Positions 42,484 to 50,721 of a stretch of 64,000 bases of DNA are shown here, in pieces. Source of the stretch: Candidatus Saccharimonadota bacterium (GTDB lineage: Bacteria > Patescibacteriota > Saccharimonadia > Saccharimonadales > Saccharimonadaceae). The position numbers and the translations under genes are program-made. The stretch lies in contig JAFWDS010000033.1 of NCBI GenBank assembly GCA_017516075.1, forward strand, positions 24,471 to 88,470, given 5' to 3'. Numbering within the stretch: the stretch's first letter is position 1; each line of letters opens with the position of its first letter. Below the pieces are notes generated by a model, which ran no database searches, was not told where the DNA came from, and worked only from the letters and a program-made list of their open reading frames with translations.

Positions 42484-42688
42484 AGTGAAAGTAAAAGAGC
42501 TGGTGAGCAAATAATAAATGCCAGGTTAATTTTATCTATGCGAGTGAAGCAAATTTGTTAAACGTGACACTTTTTGGTATGACAATCTGAAAATTTTACA
42601 AAAGTAGTGTTTTATGGTATTATAGTAGTGTTTTTGATTGGTGGAAGTTCAAACGTACATTACTATTTTGAAAGGTTGGTGATGATGA

Positions 42689-43861
42689 ATGTTAAGAAAT
42701 TCAGAACTTGATAGACTAAAAGAGGAACAACAGTCTTTATTTGAACAGAAACAAGTTGCGTTTCAGAAGTTTAAGGATTTGCAGGAACAAACCAATACTG
42801 CTCATGACGCTATGCAATCAGCATGGGATGAGCGTGTTAGTACTAGGGAACGTATGAATGCTGAATTTGAAGCTAGACAATCGGCTTATTCCCATCGTAA
42901 TTTGGTTTGGGATGAGTATGGTCGGATTCGCGACTATAATAACTCACGTATTGAATCGCTAAAATATGAAGCTGATGCTGAGCATCGAGCAATGCAGGAT
43001 TGTTTTGAGCGGGCCAGTGATGCCTACCAGTATGGAGATAAATCTGAGGCACCATATTATTCTCAAGAGGGTCATGCGCACAAAGATCGTCGCGACGAAT
43101 TGAATGCTGAGATTTCTGAGTTGGCTCGAGAGGTTAAACAAGCCAAGGCGCATGCCGAGGCTTTAGCTCCGAGGATAGACTCCTCAGCTTTTAATTGCGC
43201 GAAATCCGCTTTCGAATCAGCTAAAGCTCGTCACGAATCGGCTCAAGCTGAGTTTAAGAGGCTAAAAGGTAGGCGCGATTCGGCGAAGTCGGAGTTTGAC
43301 CAGCTTCAAGCTCGTTTCAAACAGGCGCAAGATGCGTTTAATCGGAAACTTGAGGAAGTGAAGGCTAATCGTCAGCGTGAGCGTGATGAAGTACTCGACA
43401 AAGCTGGTGTGCGTTATTCTGAGCGTAAGGATGCAAAAATCGTTAAGAAATCAGATGGTACCACGCAGGTTTATCATGGCGGAATTGGCTCTGGTGATGG
43501 TTATGGACATGGGCATACGGCGCTCGATCAGTTTGGTCGGAAGACGTATGAACGTGGAGCGTTCGAGGAACATGGGAAGCAGAATTTTACTGATGACCCG
43601 GCACTTACTTCATATTCGGGTAAAGGGCAGTGGTCGGAAATACGCCATGGTTGGTTAGGCAACCACAAAGTAACTTGGAGTGAAGGCATCGGAGTAAATG
43701 CTGGACAAACGCTAATCCGTGATGACTGGGTAGACAAGGACGAGTTTGATAAACATCATGACCATTATGGTCCAGATAGCAAATACAAATCCGGCAAACG
43801 TATTGAGGATATTACCGATTCGCTTGGAAGGGAAAAGTACTATTCTGGTCCTAGCAAGTAA
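42689..43861 (+). CDS. long coiled-coil protein with folded C terminus, unknown
   Basis: 390 residues. The first 245 are almost all charged helix with heptad character (LDRLKEEQQSLFEQKQVAF, ESAQAEFKRLKGRRDSAKSE), predicted coiled coil. The last 140 are different, rich in Gly, His, Asp and aromatic residues (HGGIGSGDGYGHGHTALDQF, FDKHHDHYGPD), suggesting a small enzyme or binding domain with possible metal-binding histidines. No signal peptide or membrane span. The ribosome site is AAAGGTTGG. Could be a toxin or phage-interaction protein; not recognised. Confidence 0.65.
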   Translation: MLRNSELDRLKEEQQSLFEQKQVAFQKFKDLQEQTNTAHDAMQSAWDERVSTRERMNAEFEARQSAYSHRNLVWDEYGRIRDYNNSRIESLKYEADAEHRAMQDCFERASDAYQYGDKSEAPYYSQEGHAHKDRRDELNAEISELAREVKQAKAHAEALAPRIDSSAFNCAKSAFESAKARHESAQAEFKRLKGRRDSAKSEFDQLQARFKQAQDAFNRKLEEVKANRQRERDEVLDKAGVRYSERKDAKIVKKSDGTTQVYHGGIGSGDGYGHGHTALDQFGRKTYERGAFEEHGKQNFTDDPALTSYSGKGQWSEIRHGWLGNHKVTWSEGIGVNAGQTLIRDDWVDKDEFDKHHDHYGPDSKYKSGKRIEDITDSLGREKYYSGPSK

Positions 43862-43868
43862 AACTTTT

Positions 43869-43903
43869 AAAATGTGGCCGTCTCTTTTGAGGCGGCCATT
43901 TTC
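43869..43903 (+). terminator. terminator behind the coiled-coil gene
   Basis: AAAATGTGGCCG paired with CGGCCATTTT across a 12-nt loop (one bulged base). Confidence 0.75.
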
Positions 43904-43923
43904 ATGGTATAATCTAATACATC

Positions 43924-44220
43924 ATGAGTAAAGATGTCATTATCGAAATTAAAAGGCTTTATGAGAAGTATTTATTAAAGGATGCTTCAAGTTTTTCTGT
44001 TGATGACTATAATGGTTTTCAGGAAGAGATTTGGAAGCTGAAGGATCGGTTTGATTGTGGTGATAGTCCGTTTCTTTTATTGCCGGAACCGGCGAAAAAT
44101 GCTGATTATTTTATGATGAATGCTTCTGGTGATGGTCTTTTAGAACCTAGTCTAGAAGATAAGGAAAAATATATTGTTATGATGAAAGAATCATACGATA
44201 AACTCTGCGATGAGAAATAA
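43924..44220 (+). CDS. small protein of unknown function
   Basis: 98 residues, acidic and helical (IEIKRLYEKYLLKD, DYNGFQEEIWKLKDRF). No domain is recognised. TATAAT lies 10 nt before the ATG. It sits between the coiled-coil gene and a deaminase gene and reads in the same direction. Confidence 0.6.
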   Translation: MSKDVIIEIKRLYEKYLLKDASSFSVDDYNGFQEEIWKLKDRFDCGDSPFLLLPEPAKNADYFMMNASGDGLLEPSLEDKEKYIVMMKESYDKLCDEK

Positions 44221-44268
44221 ACAACTTTGTTATACTAAGCATGATGATGTTTAATGATAAGGAGGTGA

Positions 44269-44736
44269 ATGTATAAAAAAGAATTTATGGAAATGGCGGT
44301 GAAAGAGGCGAGGGAGGGAATCACTAATCGTGACGGTGGACCCTTCGGAGCGGTGGTGGTGAAAGACGGCGAGGTAATTGCGTCGGGACATAATAGAGTG
44401 CTTGCTAATAACGATTCGACTTGTCACGGGGAAATTGACGCCATAAGGAAGGCGGAAGAGAAGCTTGGGACTTATGATTTGACGGGTTGCGAAATTTATA
44501 CGACAGGGGAGCCTTGCCCGATGTGCCTTGCGGCGATTATGTGGGCGAATATTGGGAAGGTATATTATGGATGTTCTTTGGCTGATAATGAGGAGATTGG
44601 ATTTCGGGATGCGAAGTTTGATGCGGTAATGGGTGGAAGGGCTGGACTACCGGAAGGATTTATGGAGGAGAAAGACAGGGAGGCGTGTCTTGAAGTATTT
44701 AAGGAATACAAAAGAATAGGGGGAATGAGATATTAG
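44269..44736 (+). CDS. nucleoside/guanine deaminase
   Basis: 155 residues. The cytidine-deaminase-fold zinc site is complete: CHGEIDAIR (H-x-E with the proton-shuttling Glu) and PCPMCLAAI (PCxxC). GGPFGAVVVKDGE and the C-terminal EKDREACLEVFKEY fit the guanine deaminase subgroup of Firmicutes, which converts guanine to xanthine. Ribosome site AAGGAGGTGA is excellent. Purine salvage is a plausible role in a host-dependent organism. Confidence 0.9.
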   Translation: MYKKEFMEMAVKEAREGITNRDGGPFGAVVVKDGEVIASGHNRVLANNDSTCHGEIDAIRKAEEKLGTYDLTGCEIYTTGEPCPMCLAAIMWANIGKVYYGCSLADNEEIGFRDAKFDAVMGGRAGLPEGFMEEKDREACLEVFKEYKRIGGMRY

Positions 44737-44804
44737 ACTGGGTAGTGAAATATATACCTAGTTCTTTATTATTCTTCTTCGGCTTATAATGGTATAATAC
44801 TGGT

Positions 44805-46988
44805 ATGAGCAACTATGATTTACATATTGAGCCTAGTGATATGAGACAGTTTTTGGATTCTGGGACTACTTATTATGAGATACCAGATTTTCAAAGACCG
44901 TATTCCTGGGATTTGGAAGATGCCAAACTGTTCATGGAGGATGTAGAAAACACGATAAAAGCGGAACATCCTGAACATTATTTTGGATCGGTGATTTGGA
45001 TGCCGGAAGGAAGCTTCAAACGAATAATAATTGATGGGCAGCAACGAATAACAACCACTACCTTGATGCTGACGGCAATCTATCATCTTGCGAAAAGTAG
45101 GAAATATAAAGCTGAGCTAAAACAGATTTCGCCTGAGAGTTTTAGTAACATGTTTCTCAGCAACCCAGAAAATTCACAATACGGTCGTTCGGAAACGCAT
45201 GTGAAACTTAAAACTGTAACAGTGGACCATGAGATATTTGAAAAGATTTATCGTCAAGAAGACTTAACTGAACAGGAAAAAGCTAGTAAGTTAAATATAG
45301 TCTATCAGTACTTTTTCGATTATCTTTCCACTAAAGAATTACTTGATGATTATTATGAGGTGTTGGGTCAGTTTAAGATTGCATACATTTCGCTTGGGCT
45401 TTATGATGACCCACAACGTATTTTTGAAAGCATTAACTCTACTGGTAAACCATTGAAAGACGGTGACAAGATTCGCAACTTTGCTTTGATGCTTAAAAAC
45501 GAAGATTTAAGAAAAATTGTTTATAATGAATACTGGAAAAAAATTGAAAAATCCTTGGTGACGATAAAATCTGATGATAATTTGTCGGATTTCTTCCGTA
45601 CTTTTTTGATTAGTATTTTGCAACGAGACGTCAAGTTAAATGAGGTTTATAGTGAGTTTAAGAAGTATTTTAGAGCTGAGCTTGGCGAGATATATGAAGA
45701 GCCAGAAGTAAGAGAATTCTATGATAGATTAACTAATTACTTAAACCATTATTTGTTCTTGAAGTTTGGTATAGACTCTGAAGGACGGTATGAGCCAATC
45801 AGGGAGCAGGCTTTTCGTTTAAGATATTTGCGTATTGAGATTCCTTTCCCGTTTTTGATGAGAATTTTGGATAAGTACCAGAATGGTGAAATTGATGAAG
45901 AGGAAGTGAAGCAAATATTTGCTGTGATAGAGTCGTATTTGGTACGACGTATTTTGATGGGGCAGTATACGAGCAGCTTGAACAAGGTGTTTTACCCGTT
46001 ATATAAGAATATTGTGCGTCAGTCTGAAAAAACAGACTCTAGGCCAAAATGCGTTGATGTTTTGTCGTATATTTTGCTACACCAAGAGGGTATTACTGCA
46101 TTCCCGAATGATAAAGATGTGTCGAACAGTATCCGTAAAGTTGAGTTTTATCGTTTGCGTGGATGGGTTCGTACGTTTATATTGTTTTCGATAAATGCAC
46201 TTTCTAAGGATTCTTTGAGTTTGGAACAGTATGTAAATGGTAACAAGCAATTCACTATTGAACACGTAATGCCACAGACTTTGACGAAAGAATGGCGGAG
46301 GATGTTGGGTGATAACTATCAGCAGATTTATGATACTTATATTCATACATTGCCGAATTTGACTTTGACCGGGTATAATTCTGAATATTCTAATTTGCCT
46401 TTTTCTGGTGTACCTGGTAAGGATAAAAAGACTCTAGTTGACGAGGATGGTAATTTGATTGGGCTAGATAGTAGCTCAATTTGGATGAATCATTGGTTTA
46501 AAGACAGGACGGTTTGGAATGAAGAGGCTATTGAGGCACGGGCGAAGTGGTATGAAAAACAGATTAACAAGATTTGGCCTATGCCAGAAACTAATTACGA
46601 GGCACCGTTTGAGGGAGAGATTGTCGATTTGGTTGATGCGGAAGATTTGACAAATAGAGTGATTACTTCATTTACGGTCTTTGGGGACGAACATAATGTG
46701 GCCCAATGGAGCGATGCGTATTGTGAGATGATGGGCGTCATTTTTGACAAATACCCGGTGTTGTATGAGAAATACTTAGAAGACCCTCTTCTCCAAAAAT
46801 CTATATCGATTAGTGATGAAGAACCATTTGATAAAAAACTTGGAGAAAATGGACATTATTATATTTGTACTAACACTAGTACCAATCATAAGATTCGCAT
46901 TTTGCAATCCGTTTTGGGGCTACTAGATGATGAGGACGTAGACGATCTTGATATTAAGTTATATTTGAAGGCAGAGAAGGAAGAGTAG
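44805..46988 (+). CDS. GmrSD-type DUF262/DUF1524 restriction-like protein
   Basis: 727 residues. The DUF262 (GmrS) part has YYEIPDFQRPYSWD and IIIDGQQRITTTTLML, the NTP-binding/ParB-like motifs. The DUF1524 (GmrD) part has FTIEHVMPQTLTKEW and NLTLTGYNSEYSN, the His-Asn-type nuclease motif. A further C-terminal domain (about 600-727) with FTVFGDEHNVAQWSDAYCEM is common in such single-chain forms. GmrSD enzymes cut modified (glucosylated hydroxymethyl) phage DNA or are otherwise antiviral. TATAAT ends 6 nt before the ATG (leaderless). This opens an accessory, defence-like region. Confidence 0.88.
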   Translation: MSNYDLHIEPSDMRQFLDSGTTYYEIPDFQRPYSWDLEDAKLFMEDVENTIKAEHPEHYFGSVIWMPEGSFKRIIIDGQQRITTTTLMLTAIYHLAKSRKYKAELKQISPESFSNMFLSNPENSQYGRSETHVKLKTVTVDHEIFEKIYRQEDLTEQEKASKLNIVYQYFFDYLSTKELLDDYYEVLGQFKIAYISLGLYDDPQRIFESINSTGKPLKDGDKIRNFALMLKNEDLRKIVYNEYWKKIEKSLVTIKSDDNLSDFFRTFLISILQRDVKLNEVYSEFKKYFRAELGEIYEEPEVREFYDRLTNYLNHYLFLKFGIDSEGRYEPIREQAFRLRYLRIEIPFPFLMRILDKYQNGEIDEEEVKQIFAVIESYLVRRILMGQYTSSLNKVFYPLYKNIVRQSEKTDSRPKCVDVLSYILLHQEGITAFPNDKDVSNSIRKVEFYRLRGWVRTFILFSINALSKDSLSLEQYVNGNKQFTIEHVMPQTLTKEWRRMLGDNYQQIYDTYIHTLPNLTLTGYNSEYSNLPFSGVPGKDKKTLVDEDGNLIGLDSSSIWMNHWFKDRTVWNEEAIEARAKWYEKQINKIWPMPETNYEAPFEGEIVDLVDAEDLTNRVITSFTVFGDEHNVAQWSDAYCEMMGVIFDKYPVLYEKYLEDPLLQKSISISDEEPFDKKLGENGHYYICTNTSTNHKIRILQSVLGLLDDEDVDDLDIKLYLKAEKEE

Positions 46989-47015
46989 GGTAGTTGTGGG
47001 GAGGGGTCTAAAGGG

Positions 47016-47747
47016 ATGATTGATGTGGGGTTTGATTTTACTTCTGATTCGCCGGGGTATTGGGATGGTTTTTGGGAGAATAATGATGGGCTGGGCGGAG
47101 GGGGTTCTGATCCGGATTCGGCGAGTGCGGTTTTGCAGCGGTATAATCGGGAGCTATGGAGCAAGGAATTGCCGAATGGGGAAAAGATGGAGCTGGCGCT
47201 CGGCGAGAATGGGAGTTTGTCGTGGAATGGGTTTCGATTTGGGAGTGATTCGATTATTACGAGTTTTCGGTATAAGAGGCAGAGGGCTTTGCTGGAGCAG
47301 GTGGCCGAATCGATGGATGATTATCGGGGGTTTGTGGAGAATTTCTTGCATAAAACTTATACGATTGGTGGGGAGATTATTTTCCCGAAGCATGCGAGGA
47401 GTATTAATCAGGCGCGTGGGGTGAATCCTTTGATTTGCGATAGGTTTGATTTGACGCTGGAATGTATTCGGCGTTATTATGCGGGTGTTTCTAGTCCGCT
47501 TTATGAAGTATTGTGTGGTGACGGGCGGTTTTTTGATTTGTTTGGGGATTTTAGAGGGTATGTGGAGTTCTTTTTGCTGCAGGATTTGGTGAGTGAAGAT
47601 TATTCTGCGGTGAGGTTTTGGGATGGGTGGAAAGATTTTTCGGACAATCCGATTCCGCAGACAGTGGAGGGGTATTTGGAGTTTTTGGAGAGGGAAGTGG
47701 AGTTTGTGGGGAGGAGGGGTGAGAGGATTCAAAAAATGATGATTTAA
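47016..47747 (+). CDS. DUF6994-like protein
   Basis: 243 residues. MIDVGFDFTSDSPGYWDGFW, RYNRELWSKELPNGEKMEL and IIFPKHARSINQARGVNP follow the DUF6994 family pattern. The protein is soluble, with many aromatic residues, and its role is unknown; homologues are found in accessory regions of many bacteria. It follows the GmrSD gene by 27 nt on the same strand, in purine-rich G-heavy codon usage unlike the pyrimidine-rich genes after it. Confidence 0.75.
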   Translation: MIDVGFDFTSDSPGYWDGFWENNDGLGGGGSDPDSASAVLQRYNRELWSKELPNGEKMELALGENGSLSWNGFRFGSDSIITSFRYKRQRALLEQVAESMDDYRGFVENFLHKTYTIGGEIIFPKHARSINQARGVNPLICDRFDLTLECIRRYYAGVSSPLYEVLCGDGRFFDLFGDFRGYVEFFLLQDLVSEDYSAVRFWDGWKDFSDNPIPQTVEGYLEFLEREVEFVGRRGERIQKMMI

Positions 47748-47750
47748 GAT

Positions 47751-47968
47751 GCTCTTCATTTGGTGAGGGGCGAGTAGACGTTGTTGCTCGGCTTTGCATG
47801 GTGGTGGACTGGTGTATTGATTACCCCGAATACACGGCTAAGATCAAAGTTATACCTAAAAAGGACTACCCTATTCTGATGCCGTGCGAGTTCTGAGGTA
47901 TATATATAGGCAAAGAGATTCGAACTTTTAGAGATTATCAAAGCAAACGTGGCCTCAGCCTAAGATAA
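47751..47968 (+). pseudogene. gene remnant with in-frame stop
   Basis: A coding-like frame without a proper beginning runs from about 47751, passes an internal ATG at 47798 (WCIDYPEYTAKIKVIPKKDY), meets TGA at 47894-47896 and continues in the same frame (YIGKEIRTFRDYQSKR) to TAA at 47966. No ribosome site or promoter. It looks like the tail of a decayed gene; the family is not recognised. Confidence 0.4.
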
Positions 47969-48040
47969 CATAAGCATTTTATGAAATAAATAAAACACAC
48001 TGTCAATGGTATAATAGTAATAAGTAATTTGGAATTTGAT

Positions 48041-48829
48041 ATGCACAAAAAGGATAAAAGCAAAGGCAACGGGAAAAATGATCTTCAAAACAGTATATAT
48101 CATCCACTAGTATGGATTTTGAGAATCTTTTCGGCAATCATTATTGCAATACTAATTGGGGATATGTTTAATTTAGCAGACACCCTTAACATACATCTAC
48201 GTTTTGATTGGGCTATGATAATATGCACGTTCGTGTCAGCAATAGCGGCAATTTGTCTAGGGATAGTATCGATAGAACAAAACAAACGGCTAGCGGAAAT
48301 TAATGATGCACAGCTAGAAAGCTCCATTGTTGCTCAAAACTATCCATTAATAAAGTTCTGTAAAGAGCAAATTATTAAAATAGACAATAATATCTTCGAG
48401 CTTAAGTTTTACGATACGCGCAATACTCCGCTTTAAGAAATATATATTAAAAATATGACTCTTATCCCATATTCTGAGATGTATAAGGTTGATGGGACCA
48501 GTGAGCCAATTTGGATTCAAAAAGAAAAGAAGAAGATCCAAGTAGAGTTCACTCCATACCACGAAAAGAATAGTGAGTCAGAGGGGTTTTATTTTGCTGA
48601 TATTCATTTCGATCTAGAAATAATCCAAGCACGTAAATACTATAGAATTGAACTTGATTTAGACGTAGTTAGCACCTCGGGCGTAGTAACTACATATAAA
48701 TACAAGCTACTCATCGAAAGGGCTGACGGTATTAATCCACTAAAAAATAGAAGATATCCAAGAGTATATCATCAATTTTATGAATTCGGAGATATAATGA
48801 GCCTCAATAAGTATTCTCGTCAAAAGTAA
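48041..48829 (+). pseudogene. two-span membrane protein gene interrupted by an in-frame TAA
   Basis: From ATG 48041 (also open to 48029) the frame encodes a charged start, two membrane helices (LVWILRIFSAIIIAILIGDM and WAMIICTFVSAIAAICLGIV), a short helix and then a beta-rich segment, stopped by TAA at 48434-48436. The same frame goes on without a break (EIYIKNMTLIPYSEMYKVDG) to 48829, and the text reads as one continuous protein of about 260 residues. One base change would restore it. Expression of a truncated membrane part or of the downstream part from ATG 48455 is possible. TATAAT lies at about 48010. Confidence 0.65.
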
Positions 48830-48872
48830 CACCGCTTTTATACTGCGCACCCTCTAGAAAAACGAGGTTAAA

Positions 48873-49337
48873 ATGACAAAACGCCACCCATTCAAAAAGA
48901 CTAAAACTGGCGAACCAATACTGGTTACTGCTCGGCAACTTGAAAGTTTCATGCTCGAACATAACAGCAGATTCAATTCGTGCGATTATGACAAGTTTGA
49001 GCGTATAGAGCTAACAGAATCGCCCGTTCGTGACGCGATCCACGAGTTAAAGACTTATTCCCTAGAAACACTAGCACAGCGCTTCGATGTACGCCTTTTT
49101 GGGCGCGGTAAGCGCGTTTTTGCGAGGTTAGACGCCGAAGACGACAAATGGTACTACTTTTCCCTCGCATACATTCCACGCGCTCTAAATAATCGCGACG
49201 TGAATGACGCGATAGTTCAGATGTTTTTCATAGGTAAGTGACGCGTCCACAAGCTTTCGCTTTGGGCTGAGCCGGAAGATATTAACCATTACGGCAACGA
49301 TTCTAACAAAACATTCTATCATTTAGTCAATAGATAG
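48873..49337 (+). pseudogene. hypothetical gene with in-frame TGA near its end
   Basis: 122 codons from ATG 48873 (RHPFKKTKTGEPILVTARQL, LETLAQRFDVRLFGRGKRVF) end at TGA 49239-49241, but the frame continues for 31 coding-like codons (KLSLWAEPEDINHYGNDSNK) to TAG 49335-49337. Either the tail was lost by a nonsense change or the 122-residue product is already complete. No domain recognised. Ribosome site is weak (GAGG, 11 nt upstream). Confidence 0.5.
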
Positions 49338-49459
49338 CGTCCACTTGGACACAATCGGGTTTTGAAGTTATTGTGCAGAAAATAGGGGTGGGATTTTTTC
49401 TTGACACGAAACGGTGAAATATTGTGGACTTTTGCCGAAAATGATCATAAGATCCGATC

Positions 49460-49657
49460 ATGAAATATACGATCACGATAGAAGAAACCTGCACAAAAGG
49501 CTTCGATATTGAAGCCGATAGCGCTGAAGAAGCCTATGAAACTGCCAAGCAGAAATATAAATCCTGCGAGTTCGTCTTAGATCCGGGCGAATGTCAATTC
49601 AAACAAATAGCCATTACGGCACCGAATAATGAAGCTACGGAATGGCAAGAATTCTAA
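49460..49657 (+). CDS. DpnD/PcfM-family small protein
   Basis: 65 residues. YTITIEETCTKGFDIEADSA, EEAYETAKQKYKSCEFVLDP and the ending ATEWQEF match the DpnD/PcfM family, small proteins known from mobile and restriction loci, of unclear function. No ribosome site; a GATC-rich inverted repeat (49441-49461) overlaps the start. It converges with the HNH gene, 2 nt away. Confidence 0.85.
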   Translation: MKYTITIEETCTKGFDIEADSAEEAYETAKQKYKSCEFVLDPGECQFKQIAITAPNNEATEWQEF

Positions 49658-49659
49658 AG

Positions 49660-50346
49660 CTATTCAATCTTGTTAGACTTCTTAAGATTGCACTTTTGGC
49701 ACAAAATGCGGATGTTGTCAGCCGACAAGCTAGTGCCGCCTTTAGAAAATGGCAGATCATGATCAAAGTGTAGATTTTCAGTTGAACCGCACAGAACACA
49801 CTTACCGCCGTCGCGAATATATACTTCCTGCTTCACACTGCTAGGAATAAGCCTTGTATGCGGCAATTCGCGAATATCGACAGCATCCCCAGCATTTTTA
49901 GGATCCGATTCATCAAGTTTCAAAATAAAGCGAAAGACGTTTCTTTTGCCATCGTTAACAATTTTATAGTCAACCAAATCAAACATACCCTTGAGCGACC
50001 AGCGATTTGGGATAATCTTTTCATACACTTTTACCTTTTCAGGAACCCCAGTTTTCTTAAAATGCTCAACTGCTTCAATGAACTTGCCATTTTCCGTCAA
50101 GCCACCAGATGAGGTATAAGCCTCTTGATCATGCTCCTTATAGTAATCTTTTGGAACATCGTGGCCTTCATATTCTATCGTAACCCCATCCGGATAAATG
50201 CAATCATTATACGGAGCGTTATCTCTTCTGGACATCAAAATAATAGAATAATTAGGATTAATACCATAATTCATTCCTTTCTGCGATACGTGCTCTTTTC
50301 TAGCAATATCGTACCATTCAACAATGGAATCGTTTGTCCAGTCCAT
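49660..50346 (-). CDS. HNH endonuclease
   Basis: 228 residues. The C-terminal HNH domain is clear: VYIRDGGKCVLCGSTENLHF, DHDLPFSKGG, DNIRILCQKCNLKKSNKIE, with CxxC pairs and the H-N-H triad. The first 150 residues form a separate alpha/beta domain (PYNDCIYPDGVTIEYEGHDV) that may recognise DNA; this layout is typical of predicted restriction enzymes such as those with SRA- or ScoMcrA-like parts, but no specific match is claimed. TATAAT lies 6 nt before the ATG. Divergent from the MazG-like gene with about 60 bp between. Confidence 0.85.
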   Translation of the reverse strand: MDWTNDSIVEWYDIARKEHVSQKGMNYGINPNYSIILMSRRDNAPYNDCIYPDGVTIEYEGHDVPKDYYKEHDQEAYTSSGGLTENGKFIEAVEHFKKTGVPEKVKVYEKIIPNRWSLKGMFDLVDYKIVNDGKRNVFRFILKLDESDPKNAGDAVDIRELPHTRLIPSSVKQEVYIRDGGKCVLCGSTENLHFDHDLPFSKGGTSLSADNIRILCQKCNLKKSNKIE

Positions 50347-50405
50347 GTCTATATTATACCATTGACTACACCCAAAACAGTGATCATATATGATATAATA
50401 TTGGT

Positions 50406-50720
50406 ATGGAAGAAGTCAAGGCGGCGGTGGTAAAATTCACAAAAGACAGAGACTGGGATCAGTTTCATTCCCCTGCCAACTTGGCAAAATCAATTGCAAT
50501 TGAGTCAGGCGAACTTCTTGAATGTTTTCAATGGAACGACAACTACGATAAAAAGGAAGTCTGTAAAGAATTGGCCGACGTAGTAAATTATGCGATTCTC
50601 CTAGCCGACAAGCTCGGTGTCAGTCTTGAGGATATTGTTATGGAAAAATTAGAGGAAAACTCTAAAAAATACCCAGTGAACAAATCTAAAGGAAATAGCA
50701 AAAAATATACGGAATTATAA
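50406..50720 (+). CDS. MazG-like nucleotide pyrophosphohydrolase
   Basis: 104 residues. The four-helix MazG fold is recognisable: DQFHSPANLAKSIAIESGEL with EExxE-like LLECFQW, and CKELADVVNYAILLADKLGV with the second acidic metal-binding set (ExxD). It would hydrolyse (d)NTPs to monophosphates. TATAAT ends 6 nt before the ATG; leaderless. Only 1 nt separates it from the GIY-YIG/DUF2075 gene, so the products are probably functionally linked, perhaps by altering the nucleotide pool during infection. Confidence 0.9.
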   Translation: MEEVKAAVVKFTKDRDWDQFHSPANLAKSIAIESGELLECFQWNDNYDKKEVCKELADVVNYAILLADKLGVSLEDIVMEKLEENSKKYPVNKSKGNSKKYTEL

Positions 50721-50721
50721 T

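Noticed and set aside
47154..47759. 201-codon minus-strand frame
   Set aside because: Antisense to the DUF6994-like gene, P/H/K-rich shadow composition; the DUF6994 pattern on the plus strand is convincing.
48434..49241. Stop-codon recoding (UGA=Gly as in Gracilibacteria)
   Set aside because: Interruptions use TAA as well as TGA, and TGA ends several intact genes (for example the AlkD-like gene and the YidC-TagF-like gene), so the standard code applies.
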